A DNA stretch of 64,000 nt from Candidatus Mediterraneibacter intestinavium. Lineage in GTDB: Bacteria > Bacillota > Clostridia > Lachnospirales > Lachnospiraceae. The stretch lies in contig DWXK01000062.1 of the NCBI GenBank assembly GCA_019119205.1, positions 1 to 64,000 of the forward strand. The letters run 5' to 3'. A model generated the notes under the pieces. The model made no database searches. It was not told the DNA's origin and saw only the letters and a list, made by a program, of their open reading frames with translations. Positions 42,198-55,804 of this stretch are shown here, piece after piece (the stretch's first letter is position 1; each line of letters begins with the position of its first letter). Made by a program: the position numbers and the translations under genes.

Positions 42198-43571
42198 CTA
42201 TTCGGCGTCGTAGAATTTATCCAGATATTTATCATCAATTCGTTTCAGCTCTGTTCTTGGGAGCATGCGCAGCAGTTTCCAGCCGATATCCAGTGTCTCT
42301 TCGATACTGCGGTCTGTATTGTATCCCTGGGATACGTATTCCTGCTCGAATGCGTCCGCGAATTTTGCGTACATCAGGTCGATCTCGGTCAGCGCTGCCT
42401 CACCCAGGATCACCATGAGTTCTTTTGCGTCTTTTCCGCGGGCATATGCAGCGAAGAGCTGGTTCATGGTGTTGGAGTGGTCGGCACGGGTCTTGCCTTC
42501 ACCGATTCCCTTATCCTTCAGACGGGACAGGGACGGCAGCACATCGATAGGCGGCGTGATGCCTTTGCGGTAGAGCTCGCGGCTCAGGATGATCTGTCCC
42601 TCGGTGATATACCCGGTCAGGTCCGGGATGGGATGAGTCTTGTCATCCTCAGGCATGGTCAGGATCGGGATCATGGTGATACTTCCCTTCTTCCCGTTCT
42701 GCCTTCCTGCTCTCTCATAGATGGACGCCAGGTCTGTGTACATATATCCGGGATATCCGCGGCGTCCTGGAACTTCCTTTCGTGCCGCAGACACCTCACG
42801 GAGCGCATCCGCGTAGTTTGTGATATCCGTCAGGATGACGAGCACATGCATCTCCTTTTCAAAAGCAAGATACTCTGCTGCTGTCAAAGCCATCTTCGGC
42901 GTTGCGATACGTTCGATGGCAGGGTCATTTGCAAGGTTTACGAACAGCACCGTCCTGTCAAGGGCGCCTGTCTCCCGGAAACTCTCGATAAAGAAGTTGG
43001 ACTCCTCGAAAGTGATTCCCATCGCGGCAAATACAACGGCGAAGTTCTCGTCTTTTCCAAGCACTTTCGCCTGTCTTGCGATCTGTGCCGCGAGCTGTGC
43101 ATGGGGAAGTCCCGATGCCGAGAAGATCGGCAGCTTCTGTCCGCGGACCAGTGTGTTCAGTCCGTCGATGGCGGACACACCGGTCTGGATGAACTCCTCC
43201 GGGTAGCTTCTTGCCGCCGGGTTCATGGGAAGACCGTTGATGTCCATCCTGGCTTCAGGAAGGATATCCGGACCGTCGTCAATGGGACGTCCCAGTCCGT
43301 CAAAGACACGTCCCAGCATGTCCTCGGACACGCCAAGTTCCATGCTCCTTCCAAGGAAACGTACTTTGCTGTTTGACAGGTTAATCCCCGTTGAGCTCTC
43401 GAAAAGCTGTACCAGCACGTCACTTCCGTTTACCTCAAGGACTTTGCATCTCCTGGTCTCGCCGTTTACCAGCTCGATCTCTCCCAGTTCGTCATAGGTC
43501 ACGCCTTCCACGCCGCGCACGAGCATCAGCGGTCCTGCGACCTCCTGTATGGTTCTGTACTCCTTCGGCAT
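42198..43571 (-). CDS. V-type ATP synthase subunit B
   Basis: [45 protein letters not shown]. Confidence 0.97.
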   Translation of the reverse strand: MPKEYRTIQEVAGPLMLVRGVEGVTYDELGEIELVNGETRRCKVLEVNGSDVLVQLFESSTGINLSNSKVRFLGRSMELGVSEDMLGRVFDGLGRPIDDGPDILPEARMDINGLPMNPAARSYPEEFIQTGVSAIDGLNTLVRGQKLPIFSASGLPHAQLAAQIARQAKVLGKDENFAVVFAAMGITFEESNFFIESFRETGALDRTVLFVNLANDPAIERIATPKMALTAAEYLAFEKEMHVLVILTDITNYADALREVSAARKEVPGRRGYPGYMYTDLASIYERAGRQNGKKGSITMIPILTMPEDDKTHPIPDLTGYITEGQIILSRELYRKGITPPIDVLPSLSRLKDKGIGEGKTRADHSNTMNQLFAAYARGKDAKELMVILGEAALTEIDLMYAKFADAFEQEYVSQGYNTDRSIEETLDIGWKLLRMLPRTELKRIDDKYLDKFYDAE

Positions 43572-45338
43572 TTAGCGTTCCCCCTTTCCGAATGTGTTTG
43601 CGATCTGTACGCTCAGCTCTTCTTCCACTTTTTCATATTCTGCGTCAAGCGCGTCTTCCTTCACATATTTAAAACGTCCGATCTGCTCTCTGACAGGCAT
43701 GGAAATCAGTTTCTGAAGGGAAGCTCCCTGTGAGAGCGCCTCCACGGCTCTGTCATAAAATGCGTTTACAAGTTTCATCATCATATACTGCTTTTTCAGC
43801 GACGTATAGGTATCGACCTCATGGAACGAGTTCTGATGCAGGAAATCCTCGCGGATGGAGCGCGCCGCTTCCATCTTCAGCCGGTCTCCCGGTGAAAGGG
43901 CGTCCATACCTACCATCTTTACGATTTCTTCCAGTTCCGCCTCTTCCTGGAGCAGGGTCATCATCTTCTGCCTGCCCTCCATCCAGTCCGGAGCCACCTC
44001 TGCGTTAAACCATTTCTCCATATCGTCCAGATACAGGGAATAGCTGTTCAGCCAGTTGATCGCCGGGAAATGTCTCTTGTACGCCAGCTGTGAATCCAGT
44101 CCCCAGAACACCTTCACGATACGAAGTGTTGCCTGGGATACCGGCTCTGAGGTATCTCCTCCCGGCGGGGATACTGCCCCGATCACAGAGAGTGCGCCCT
44201 CACGTCCGTCTTTTCCAAGGGAGATCACATGTCCCGCACGCTCGTAGAACTGTGCCAGACGGCTTCCCAGATAAGCCGGGTAGCCTTCCTCACCGGGCAT
44301 CTCCTCCAGACGTCCGGACATCTCGCGGAGCGCCTCTGCCCAGCGGGATGTGGAATCCGCCATCAGCGCGACGGAATATCCCATGTCGCGGAAATATTCC
44401 GCGATCGTGATACCGGTATAGATAGAAGCCTCACGTGCTGCAACCGGCATATCCGATGTGTTGGCGATCAGCACGGTCCGCTGCATCAGGGGCTGTCCTG
44501 TCTTCGGGTCTTTCAGCTCCGGGAACTCGTTCAGAACGTCCGTCATCTCATTTCCACGCTCGCCGCATCCGATATAGACAACGATGTCCGCCTCTGCCCA
44601 TTTTGCAAGCTGATGCTGGATCACGGTCTTTCCGCTTCCGAAAGGTCCGGGCACTGCAGCCACACCGCCCTTTGCGATCGGGAAGAACGTATCGATCACG
44701 CGCTGTCCTGTTACCAGAGGCATCTCCGGCGGAAGTTTCTTCTTATACGGGCGTCCGCGGCGAACCGGCCATTTCTGCATGAGTGTGAGCTCTTTGTCGC
44801 CCTCTTCCGTGGCGACCACTGCCACAACCTCTTCCACCGTAAACTCACCGGCTTTGATCTCTTTTACCGTTCCCCTGATCCCGTAGGGAACCATGATCTT
44901 CTGCTGCACCAGCACCGTCTCCTGGACAGTACCGATAACGTCGCCCTCCTCTACTTCATCGCCCGCCTGGACTGTGGGAACAAACTCCCACTTCAGGTCA
45001 CGCTTCAGGGAAGGAACTTCCACGCCGCGCTTTAAGTTGTTTCCTGAGATCTTCATGATGTCGTCCAGAGGTCTCTGGATCCCGTCATAGATACTTGTGA
45101 TCAGTCCCGGTCCCAGTTCAACGGACATTGGGACTTCCATCGATTCCACCGGTTCTCCCGGTCCCAGGCCGGAAGTCTCCTCGTAGACCTGGATCGACGC
45201 CTCGTCTCCGTGCATCTCAATGATCTCGCCGATCAGACGCTGTTTTGACACACGGACCACGTCAAACATATTTGCATCACGCATTCCCTCTGCGATGACG
45301 AGAGGTCCTGCGACTTTCTTTATTACTCCTGTGCTCAT
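43572..45338 (-). CDS. V-type ATP synthase subunit A
   Basis: 588 aa; Walker [19 protein letters not shown]. Confidence 0.97.
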   Translation of the reverse strand: MSTGVIKKVAGPLVIAEGMRDANMFDVVRVSKQRLIGEIIEMHGDEASIQVYEETSGLGPGEPVESMEVPMSVELGPGLITSIYDGIQRPLDDIMKISGNNLKRGVEVPSLKRDLKWEFVPTVQAGDEVEEGDVIGTVQETVLVQQKIMVPYGIRGTVKEIKAGEFTVEEVVAVVATEEGDKELTLMQKWPVRRGRPYKKKLPPEMPLVTGQRVIDTFFPIAKGGVAAVPGPFGSGKTVIQHQLAKWAEADIVVYIGCGERGNEMTDVLNEFPELKDPKTGQPLMQRTVLIANTSDMPVAAREASIYTGITIAEYFRDMGYSVALMADSTSRWAEALREMSGRLEEMPGEEGYPAYLGSRLAQFYERAGHVISLGKDGREGALSVIGAVSPPGGDTSEPVSQATLRIVKVFWGLDSQLAYKRHFPAINWLNSYSLYLDDMEKWFNAEVAPDWMEGRQKMMTLLQEEAELEEIVKMVGMDALSPGDRLKMEAARSIREDFLHQNSFHEVDTYTSLKKQYMMMKLVNAFYDRAVEALSQGASLQKLISMPVREQIGRFKYVKEDALDAEYEKVEEELSVQIANTFGKGER

Positions 45339-45661
45339 TCACTTACTCCTCCAAACAGAATATCTGACCCGACCGCCTGCTCCACGGTCTTCTTGACGCC
45401 TTCCACACCGGCTCCGGTGTTCCCGGATACTCCGGGGATCCGGATGATCGCCGGGAGCGTCTTCTCCCGGTACTCCTCGATCTCTTCTTCCAGCTCCGCT
45501 GCCGCAGCCTCGGTGATATAGATGATCCCGTACTGCCCGTCCGCAAGCTGTCTGAGTTTCTCACGCGCTTCGTCCCGGGTCTTTACAGGGCAGATGGAAA
45601 GGCCCAGAGTGGCGAATCCGTAAATACTGTCGTAATCGCCGATCACTGCAATCTTATACAT
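45335..45661 (-). CDS. V-type ATP synthase subunit F
   Basis: [26 protein letters not shown]; operon position. Confidence 0.92.
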   Translation of the reverse strand: MYKIAVIGDYDSIYGFATLGLSICPVKTRDEAREKLRQLADGQYGIIYITEAAAAELEEEIEEYREKTLPAIIRIPGVSGNTGAGVEGVKKTVEQAVGSDILFGGVSE

Positions 45662-46625
45662 ACATCTCCCTTATCCTTTCCCGGATCGCATCGTCCGGAA
45701 AATGATTTTGTTTTCCGGTCAGAATAATCCGAACTGTCTTGATCTCGTTCTCTCTCGCGATCAGATACCCCAGCAGGGGTCCCACAGAAAACGTCTCATA
45801 TTTCTGCGGTTTCATGGTCTCGATCATACGGTTATCGCACCAGCGTTCAAACGCCGACGGCGATTCTTTCAGCGCCTCTGCCCCGCCCGCATAGGAAGTT
45901 CCTTCCAGATACTGGGCGATCTCATCCATTCCGGAGAGCGCCGCCCGGATCAGCTGTTCCACGCTGACTCCCCGGCACTCCGCCATGGCGCTGTGCATAA
46001 AGTCTGCGGATTTTCCTGTCTTCTGTGAACGGACCGCGATCTTGATATCCGCGATCGCTACTGTGGTATCCGCATAATCATCAATGATCGGCTCGCCGGA
46101 GCGGCGTCCGGCATCCCGGATCGCTTCCAGGGCCGCCTTGTCGATCATGATGTCGCATAGCTGCCCGTCCCTTGTATGGAGCAGGGTCTCAAACGCCTCC
46201 TGCGCCGTTCGGGGCATATTTCCCGGAAGCCGTGCAAAATCTTTGTTCTCGACGATCTTCAGCATCTCCTCCCCGGGGATGGAACAGTCGTCGTAAAAGA
46301 TGTTAGGATTCCGCACTTCCGTGCACACTTCCTTAATCGCAGCTTTCAGGTTGTGATACAGCTTCGGGTAGGAAAGGACATCAAAGACGCTCATATCCGG
46401 GGCAACATCCCGGATCACTTTCCACGTCTTCTCTTCCTCTCTGCTTAAGACCGCATCCATATCATTTCCCGAAGATGCGTCTCCCCAGCCCTTCTCGATC
46501 AGAAGCTGCAGCGCCTGCTCCGCCGTTTTGCACGCCAGGAGCTGTTCGATCACCGCGTCGGTAAGGAGTGAGGTTTCAAGGGCACGTATACGGGCAACCG
46601 CATAGGTATACTTTGTCTTCCCCAA
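45654..46625 (-). CDS. V-type ATP synthase subunit C
   Basis: YTYAVARIRALETSLLTDAVIEQLLACKTAEQALQLL. Confidence 0.93.
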   Translation of the reverse strand: MGKTKYTYAVARIRALETSLLTDAVIEQLLACKTAEQALQLLIEKGWGDASSGNDMDAVLSREEEKTWKVIRDVAPDMSVFDVLSYPKLYHNLKAAIKEVCTEVRNPNIFYDDCSIPGEEMLKIVENKDFARLPGNMPRTAQEAFETLLHTRDGQLCDIMIDKAALEAIRDAGRRSGEPIIDDYADTTVAIADIKIAVRSQKTGKSADFMHSAMAECRGVSVEQLIRAALSGMDEIAQYLEGTSYAGGAEALKESPSAFERWCDNRMIETMKPQKYETFSVGPLLGYLIARENEIKTVRIILTGKQNHFPDDAIRERIREMYV

Positions 46626-46627
46626 AT

Positions 46628-47236
46628 CTATCCCTCCCTGCCGGAGGCAAACAGCATCCTGTTCACCTGATCCGATAATTCTTCTCTCTTTGAATCAAAC
46701 ACTGCTTTTATCGTACAGTTTTCTTCCACTCCGCCGTATACCAGGAGGAATCCGCCCTCCGCTGCACACGGCTCATTGGAGATCTCCAGGCTTCCGCCTT
46801 TTGCTGCCGCGATCGTCTTCACCCTGCCTGAGAATCCTTCGGGCATCCTCTTAAGATCCTTCTCTGTAAACCGGATCTCTCCGCTCTCCGGAAGCACATA
46901 TCTCTCAAGCAGCTTTTCCATAAATCCAAAATATTCTTTGTCATCCAGATCCAGGACTTTCTCGTATGCCTTGCGGAGGATCTCCTGTATGACTTCCTGT
47001 TTTGCCGCCAGGTAAGCCTGTTTCCTCTGCATGTCCCGGGCAGAAACCGCACGGGCCGCATACTCCTGCGCCTCTTTCTCCGCCTCCCGGGCGATCCGTG
47101 AAGCTTCCTTATCCGCCTCTTCCCGGGCGCCGTCAAGGATCTTCTGCGCTTCCTCCTGCGCTTTTGTCCGGATCTCCCGTGCAGAGTTCTCTGCTTCCTC
47201 CAGGATCTGGGCTTTCATTTTCTCCAGTCCACTCAT
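46628..47236 (-). CDS. V-type ATP synthase subunit E
   Basis: MSGLEKMKAQILEEAENSAREIRTKAQEEAQKILDGA coiled coil; operon position. Confidence 0.92.
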   Translation of the reverse strand: MSGLEKMKAQILEEAENSAREIRTKAQEEAQKILDGAREEADKEASRIAREAEKEAQEYAARAVSARDMQRKQAYLAAKQEVIQEILRKAYEKVLDLDDKEYFGFMEKLLERYVLPESGEIRFTEKDLKRMPEGFSGRVKTIAAAKGGSLEISNEPCAAEGGFLLVYGGVEENCTIKAVFDSKREELSDQVNRMLFASGREG

Positions 47237-47287
47237 GTTCCGTTCTCCTTCTTGATTCAGTCAGTTTCCCGATTTCCTGCCTCAGGC

Positions 47288-49782
<2,495 letters not shown>

Positions 49783-49865
49783 AGTCTTATCCCCTCCTTT
49801 TCTGTTTTATTTTCTGTTGTGTTCCTTTTCTGAGTATAAGAGTGAACAGTAACTCTTCCGCTGCA

Positions 49866-50174
49866 TCACACTGCCTGAGAGATCACAAGATCGACTGCTT
49901 CCGCTTCCCTCTTAAGAGCCGCATCTTTCAGCTTACCGATCTCTGCGCTGAGTTCCTGCGCGTCTTTTTCTCCGGCTTCCGCCGCTTTCTTCTGTGCCTC
50001 CGCTGTGACTGCCGCAGCACTTTCCCTTGCTTTTTGAACCGCCTCTTCCTTCATCGCAGAAGCTTTCTCTTTCGCCTCTGCCAGGATGCTGCCGCTCTCT
50101 TCCTCGGCCCTCTTCACGATCTCATCTGCCTGTTTCTCTGCCTCACGGATCGTACGGATCGTCTCCTCAACCAT
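49866..50174 (-). CDS. V-type ATP synthase peripheral stalk subunit (AtpH/NtpH-like)
   Basis: MVEETIRTIREAEKQADEIVKRAEEESGSILAEAKEKASAMKEEAV coiled coil; first gene of the operon. Confidence 0.85.
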   Translation of the reverse strand: MVEETIRTIREAEKQADEIVKRAEEESGSILAEAKEKASAMKEEAVQKARESAAAVTAEAQKKAAEAGEKDAQELSAEIGKLKDAALKREAEAVDLVISQAV

Positions 50175-50389
50175 ATCCGCTCCACCACCTTTCTGTTGAG
50201 ATATTTTTTCCAATACGCACAACTTCATACTTACATTAATTTTACGATTTTTATAAGCAAGTATACGGGTATTATATAACACGATCATATTTTTTTCAAA
50301 ACATTTATCAGAAACAATGATTTTCACCTATTACCATCACTTATAAGTATACTGAACAAACTGGCTGTTACGATCACCGGCGCAGAAAA

Positions 50390-50433
50390 AGGATCCCCGG
50401 CAGGACGTTGTGTCTCCTCCTGCCGGGGATCCA
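50390..50433. terminator. strong hairpin between the V-ATPase operon and trmL
   Basis: GGATCCCCGGCAGGA...TCCTGCCGGGGATCC. Confidence 0.75.
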
Positions 50434-50461
50434 TCTATGTTTATTATTTCCGCTCCGTTTC

Positions 50462-50956
50462 TCACTTCCATGACAGCCGGTGCAGATCTCCTTCCAGGTT
50501 CATTCCCGCAAATCCGTTCTGCCTCAGCGCCTCATACAGCACAATGGCAGCTGAATTTCCAAGGTTCAGGGAACGGATATCCCCTATCATAGGGATCCTC
50601 ACGCAGTTCTCCTGATTCTCCACAAGGATCTCCTCCGGGATCCCCGCGCTCTCCTTCCCGAACATGATATAGCATCCGTCCTCATAGGCGGCTTCTGTGT
50701 AGACTTTCTGCGCCTTTGTCGTCGCCATATAGATCTTTGCCCCCGGATTTTTCTCCAGGAAATCCTGATAGTCTATATAGGTAGTCACATCAAGATCCTT
50801 CCAGTAATCCATCCCCGCACGTTTCAGCGCTTTCTCGCTGAGGCTGAACCCGAGCGGCTCGATCAGATGGAGACGGCTTCCCGTCGCCACGCAGGTCCTC
50901 CCGATATTTCCCGTATTCGCCGGGATCTCCGGCTCTAACAGCACGATATTGAACAT
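50462..50956 (-). CDS. trmL: tRNA (cytidine(34)-2'-O)-methyltransferase
   Basis: MFNIVLLEPEIPANTGNIGRTCVATGSRLHLIEPLGFSLSEKALKRAGMDYW. Confidence 0.95.
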   Translation of the reverse strand: MFNIVLLEPEIPANTGNIGRTCVATGSRLHLIEPLGFSLSEKALKRAGMDYWKDLDVTTYIDYQDFLEKNPGAKIYMATTKAQKVYTEAAYEDGCYIMFGKESAGIPEEILVENQENCVRIPMIGDIRSLNLGNSAAIVLYEALRQNGFAGMNLEGDLHRLSWK

Positions 50957-51039
50957 TTCTCCTGTCTCCTTTTCTACTACATAAAAAACCTGCGGCAGGT
51001 CCCTTAATCAATATATTTTCCCCGCCGCAGCCTCTTTTT

Positions 51040-52212
51040 TCACTTTCTCTGTCCACGCAGGCGTCCGATGAAATGCTCTACCCTTCCGAGCGCTTCTTTC
51101 AGATCCTCGATCGAATATGCATAGGAGATCCTCAGGAACCCTTCTCCGCACTCACCGAACGCGGTCCCCGGCACGACAGCGACCTTTTCCTCATTGAGGA
51201 GCCTTGTGGCGAATTCCTCAGAACTCATCCCAAACTCTTTGATACTGGGGAAGACATAGAATGCGCCGTACGGTTCGAAGCATTCCAGCCCCATCCTCTT
51301 AAACTCGCTCATGAGGAAACGCCTTCTCTCATTATAAGAACGGCGCATCTCCTGCACTTCATCCTCGCAGTTTCTTAAGCCCTCTGCCGCCGCATACTGG
51401 CTTGTGGTGGGCGCGCACATGATCGCATACTGGTGGAGTTTTGTCATCTGTTCAATGATGTTTTCCGGTCCGCAGCAGTATCCGAGACGCCATCCTGTCA
51501 TCGCAAAGCCCTTGGAAAATCCGTTGATCACGATGGTACGCTCGCGCATCCCCGGCAGAGATGCGATGGAGGCATGCTCTCCCATATAGGTCAGTTCGGA
51601 ATAGATCTCATCAGAGATCACAAAGAGATCGTGTTCCTTTACAAACTCTGCCACCGGTTCCAGGTCTTCTTTTGTCATGATCGATCCCGTCGGATTGTTG
51701 GGGAACGGCATGACGAGCACCTTTGTCTTCGGGGTGGTATATTTTTCCAGATCTTCCACTGTCAGCTTGAACTCATTCTCATACTGCAGCGGGATCACCA
51801 CCGGGACCCCGTCTGCCATCAGCGTACATGGCAGGTAGGAAACATAACTGGGCTGAGGGATCAGCACCTCGTCCCCCTCATCCAGCATACAGCGCAGCCC
51901 GATGTCGATCGCTTCGCTGCCTCCCACTGTGACCAGCGTCTCCTTCTTCGGATCATAGGAGACCCCGATTTTTCTCTTCAGGTATCTGCAGATCTCATTT
52001 CTCAGGTCCTGCAGTCCTGCATTGGATGTATAAAATGTCCTTCCTCTCTCAAGAGAGAAGATACCTTCCTCGCGGATCCTCCACGGCGTGTCAAAATCCG
52101 GTTCCCCCACACCCAGAGAGATCGCATCTTCCATCTCGTTTGCCACATCGAAAAATTTGCGGATCCCGGAAGGCTGGATGTCTATGATCTTCTTTGATAA
52201 TGGATTTCTCAT
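51040..52212 (-). CDS. pyridoxal phosphate-dependent aminotransferase (class I)
   Basis: INGFSKGFAMTGWRLGYCCGP PLP-lysine motif; FPNNPTGSIM. Confidence 0.95.
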   Translation of the reverse strand: MRNPLSKKIIDIQPSGIRKFFDVANEMEDAISLGVGEPDFDTPWRIREEGIFSLERGRTFYTSNAGLQDLRNEICRYLKRKIGVSYDPKKETLVTVGGSEAIDIGLRCMLDEGDEVLIPQPSYVSYLPCTLMADGVPVVIPLQYENEFKLTVEDLEKYTTPKTKVLVMPFPNNPTGSIMTKEDLEPVAEFVKEHDLFVISDEIYSELTYMGEHASIASLPGMRERTIVINGFSKGFAMTGWRLGYCCGPENIIEQMTKLHQYAIMCAPTTSQYAAAEGLRNCEDEVQEMRRSYNERRRFLMSEFKRMGLECFEPYGAFYVFPSIKEFGMSSEEFATRLLNEEKVAVVPGTAFGECGEGFLRISYAYSIEDLKEALGRVEHFIGRLRGQRK

Positions 52213-52715
52213 TACGGCGTCACCAGCATCCTTTCCGACCCTTTTTTCGGCACCATGATCGTGCCGTGGTCTTTGTATTTCTTAAGGATAAAATGGGTGG
52301 CGGTGCTGAGGACTTCGTCAATGGGCGACAGCCTCTCGGACACAAACCTCGACACTTCTTTGAGCGTCTTGCCCTCCAGCGTTACGAGAAGATCATAGCT
52401 TCCGGAGATCAGATAAACTGCATAGACTTCCGGATAATTGTATATCCTCTCCGCGATACGGTCAAAACCGCGGTCCCTCTGCGGGGTAACGCGGACCTCG
52501 ATCAGAGCGGTCACCATCTCCACGCCCGCTCTGTCCCAGTCGATCAGAGTGTGGTATCCGCAGATGATCCTTTCCTTTTCCATCTCTGCCATCTCATTTG
52601 CAACGTCAACTTCCTCCACACCAAGGCGAACTGCAAGCTCGCCCAGGTCCACGCGGCTGTTCTTCTCGATATCCCTTAAGATCTCCAGACGCAGCGCTTC
52701 TTTTTTCTCGTTCAT
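52212..52715 (-). CDS. Lrp/AsnC family transcriptional regulator
   Basis: N-terminal HTH and AsnC-type ligand domain; overlaps the aminotransferase start by 1 nt. Confidence 0.92.
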   Translation of the reverse strand: MNEKKEALRLEILRDIEKNSRVDLGELAVRLGVEEVDVANEMAEMEKERIICGYHTLIDWDRAGVEMVTALIEVRVTPQRDRGFDRIAERIYNYPEVYAVYLISGSYDLLVTLEGKTLKEVSRFVSERLSPIDEVLSTATHFILKKYKDHGTIMVPKKGSERMLVTP

Positions 52716-52767
52716 ATCTTTTACCTCCTGATCATGAAGTCCCGCCCTTCTCCGGCGTTCCTTCCCT

Positions 52768-53988
52768 TTATTTTCTTTCTCCGGACAGGTTACAGTTCAC
52801 ACCGTGCTCAGGAACTCGTAACCCGGACAGACGTTCTTCCCACCACCGTATCAGTTCATCCGGTGCGGGACGGTCCAGATACCTTGTCTCTTCTCCGCTT
52901 GTGATCACCCGCGCGTTCTGCGCCCTGGCAACCCCAAGCCTTCCGGCTCGTGCGCCGGCCCCCTCCAGCGCCCCGATCACCTCATCCGCATGATCTGCCG
53001 CCAGAAGAAAGCTTCCCGCCGACGTCATCTGGTAAGGATTCAGGCGGAAATATTCACATACCTCCACGGTTTCCTGTTTCAGCTGCATACAGTGCATATC
53101 CACTTCGATCCCTGTCCCTGACAGCTCTGCCATATCCCACAGGGCGGCGAGGAGCCCGCCGCTGCCGATCTGTCTCACTGCAGTGACAAGAGGGCGGCTC
53201 TGTCCGTTGTCCGCTTCTTTTCTCAGGCTGCATGCCTTTCGGATCACTTCCGGCGTCACCAGGTCCTTTTTCAGCGCTTTCGCTCCCGCAAGGAAAGACG
53301 GGACAAAACGGCTGCTCAGTTCCTCTTCCGCTTCGTCCAGTATCCGGAGCGTGCCTTCCAGTCCCGCATACCCGCAGAGGATGATCTCCTGTCCGGGATA
53401 CATGATTCCCGGATATCTCCCGGCTTTCCCGCCGCTTCCTGCCGTGCCATTTAGCACCGTGTCATTTTGCACTGCGCCATTCTGCACAGCGTCATTCTGC
53501 ACCATGTCATTCCGTACTGCATCTTTCTCCGCCGCACCGTCGTGCCCGCACATATCATGCGGTATGCTGCCCGCAGCAGTAACGGTGATGACCGGACACC
53601 TGACCGCAGGAGAGACTTCTCCCTGTACGCATGCTGCCTGAAGATCCAGCCAGGAACAGGCTTCCTCCACTCCCGCGGCAAGAGAGCGCAGTTCCTCCTC
53701 TTCTGCTCCCGCAGGAAGGACTATCCTGGCAGAGAGCCCCGCAGGGACTGCTCCTCCTGCTGCCACGTTTCCCGCCGCCTCCAGCACGGCATAGAACCCG
53801 GTCCTTCCGGAGTTTCCAAAGGCTGACGCCTCCGCCCAGACCACAGCGTCTGCACCGCCGGTCCCGATCAGGGCGCTGACGCTCTCCCTGTCCATGCCGG
53901 AGACTTCTCCCGGGCGTCTGTTATGAAATTGTTTTCCCACAGACCTGCGCCAGGCAGTCTGCGATATCATTCCGGTCCTCATTGTCAT
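52768..53988 (-). CDS. AIR synthase/HypE-like protein with a low-complexity insertion
   Basis: MRTGMISQTAWRRSVGKQFHNRRPG...AVRQIGSGGLLAALWDMAELSGTGIEVDMHCMQLKQETVEVCEYFRLNPYQMTSAGSFLLA. Confidence 0.75.
   Translation of the reverse strand: MTMRTGMISQTAWRRSVGKQFHNRRPGEVSGMDRESVSALIGTGGADAVVWAEASAFGNSGRTGFYAVLEAAGNVAAGGAVPAGLSARIVLPAGAEEEELRSLAAGVEEACSWLDLQAACVQGEVSPAVRCPVITVTAAGSIPHDMCGHDGAAEKDAVRNDMVQNDAVQNGAVQNDTVLNGTAGSGGKAGRYPGIMYPGQEIILCGYAGLEGTLRILDEAEEELSSRFVPSFLAGAKALKKDLVTPEVIRKACSLRKEADNGQSRPLVTAVRQIGSGGLLAALWDMAELSGTGIEVDMHCMQLKQETVEVCEYFRLNPYQMTSAGSFLLAADHADEVIGALEGAGARAGRLGVARAQNARVITSGEETRYLDRPAPDELIRWWEERLSGLRVPEHGVNCNLSGERK
53446..53520. repeat. 15-bp minisatellite (5 degenerate units) inside the AIR-synthase-like CDS
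   Basis: GCCATTTAGCACCGT/GTCATTTTGCACTGC/GCCATTCTGCACAGC/GTCATTCTGCACCAT/GTCATTCCGTACTGC. Confidence 0.85.
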
Positions 53989-55502
53989 TCTTCCGAACTT
54001 CCTTCTGTAATCTCCTGGATCGCGGCAAGGATCTGTTCCTCATCCTGCATCTCGATGGCCGCGTTCATCTTCTCTGTGTCTTCCTCATTGTCCGAGGCTG
54101 TACCCACGGAAACCGTCTCCGCCGATCCGTTATACTGACTGTAGTTTACCGTATCCCGGCTGACTTCCTCTCCGTCTTCGTATACGATCTTCCAGAGCTG
54201 CGCTGTCAGCCCTTCCTGCGAGGAACTGCTCGTATACATTTCTCCGATGTAGTCGTCTGTAGCCACATATCGGATCTCATCCGATTCTATCGTCTCAATA
54301 GTCTCGCTCTCAAACTCTATGGAGCGGTTCTCGGCTCTCGTCTCTTTCCCGTAGATATTAAATCCGATATTTCCGTCAGAGAGCACCGCCTCTATATAGA
54401 TCGGATCCTCCTTGTTGTTCTTAAACTTCAGATCCTTCACATCATCTGCGATCGCTGCGTCCATGGACGGCTCCACGTAAGATACCAGCATGGAGTGCGC
54501 ATACCGCTCGGTGATCTCCACCTCGGCAAGGAGCAGCGCATTGTAAAGAGTCGTAGACACCTGGCAGATCCCGCCTCCCATGGAATCTACAACCTCCCCG
54601 TTCTCGTAGGAGGCTGCCATGCCATACCCGTTCTCTTCCGTGTACGGTTCCATCAGCGCGTTGGCAGAGACTTCCTCCCCGGGCTGTACCAGGATCCCAT
54701 TGATATGGCCGGCGCCGGATTCCACGTTCATAGTCCGTCCGGAATCGCCGTCTCCATAATACGTGCTGTAAGATCCGAGCACATCCGTGAGCCCGCTCAG
54801 GTCCTCCGATACGATCCCGGCATCTTCGTAGCTCACTTCCGCCTGCACTGTACCACCCTTTTTGTCCCATTCTCCTCCGATCAGGTCATTGATGTTCGCC
54901 ACTGTCTTCTCCAGGTCGATCACCTCGCCCTGCTCGTCATCTATGAGCTGTGTCTCCCCGCCCTGCTGCGTCAGGCGCGCGTTCACAGGAGACTTCAGCA
55001 GGTCTTTCAGGCTGGCGTCCAGCGCCTCCTGCGCCGACTCTTCTGTCACCTGATATTCGATCTCAAACGTCTTGCTGTTTGTTCCTTCCTCCGAACTTCT
55101 CAGTATCTTATAATTGTCTACCGCATTTCCTTTTTTTCCATAATCCGCCGCTTCCTGCACGATCCTGTCCAGATCTTTCACAGAAAGTCCCAGTTCTCCC
55201 AGCGTCGTGCTTCCCTGCTCTCCGTTTTCCAGGGTCAGTATGATCTCCTCATCCGCGTAACTCTGAGACGCACTCTCAACAGCAGCTTTCGCTTCCTCTG
55301 CAGTCATCCCCGAAACATCCGTCTCACCGATCGACACGCCGTCTATGATGATATCCGGATCGTATCCGCTGATGGTCCGCCGTATCGTCACCTGCACGAC
55401 AAGTATGACTGCCAGCGCACACACAAGGAGCACTGCCAGCCCGATCAGTGTTCTCTTCTCTGAATCTCTTCTGCTTCTTTTCCGTTTCCTTCTCTCAGCC
55501 AA
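53985..55502 (-). CDS. VanW family protein with peptidoglycan-binding-like domain
   Basis: N-terminal TM anchor; VDSMGGGICQVSTTLYNALLLAEVEITERYAHSMLVSYVEPSMDAAI VanW signature. Confidence 0.92.
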   Translation of the reverse strand: MAERRKRKRSRRDSEKRTLIGLAVLLVCALAVILVVQVTIRRTISGYDPDIIIDGVSIGETDVSGMTAEEAKAAVESASQSYADEEIILTLENGEQGSTTLGELGLSVKDLDRIVQEAADYGKKGNAVDNYKILRSSEEGTNSKTFEIEYQVTEESAQEALDASLKDLLKSPVNARLTQQGGETQLIDDEQGEVIDLEKTVANINDLIGGEWDKKGGTVQAEVSYEDAGIVSEDLSGLTDVLGSYSTYYGDGDSGRTMNVESGAGHINGILVQPGEEVSANALMEPYTEENGYGMAASYENGEVVDSMGGGICQVSTTLYNALLLAEVEITERYAHSMLVSYVEPSMDAAIADDVKDLKFKNNKEDPIYIEAVLSDGNIGFNIYGKETRAENRSIEFESETIETIESDEIRYVATDDYIGEMYTSSSSQEGLTAQLWKIVYEDGEEVSRDTVNYSQYNGSAETVSVGTASDNEEDTEKMNAAIEMQDEEQILAAIQEITEGSSEE

Positions 55503-55620
55503 AGCTCATCCGCTCCCAACTCATTCCAAACCGCTTCTGTCTTTTCTGCTCTTCTGCCTTCTCCGCTCTTTTTGTGCCCTTTCGCGTCTCCCGCCCATAC
55601 GGCGGGACCTCGCCCTGCCG

Positions 55621-55722
55621 TTACATCAGATACGGGATCACCATTGTGGCAAGCATCGCCACGATCACGACCATAATGATAATAGATATGATCCTTCTTA
55701 CTTTTTTATCATAAAAATTCAT
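55621..55722 (-). CDS. 33-aa putative single-TM small protein
   Basis: MNFYDKKVRRIISIIIMVVIVAMLATMVIPYLM*, internal start of ORF 55621..55860; positively charged N-terminus plus one TM helix. Confidence 0.6.
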   Translation of the reverse strand: MNFYDKKVRRIISIIIMVVIVAMLATMVIPYLM

Positions 55723-55804
55723 GAGCCTCTGTCCTTCCTTTCGTACAGCGCCGTCCGAACTGCCGGCTTCCCTGTCCTGTTCCTGCGTACAGCGCCAGCC
55801 TCTG

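Noticed and set aside
53982-55463. 493-aa plus-strand ORF antisense to the VanW gene
   Set aside because: Antisense artefact; the minus strand has the VanW signature
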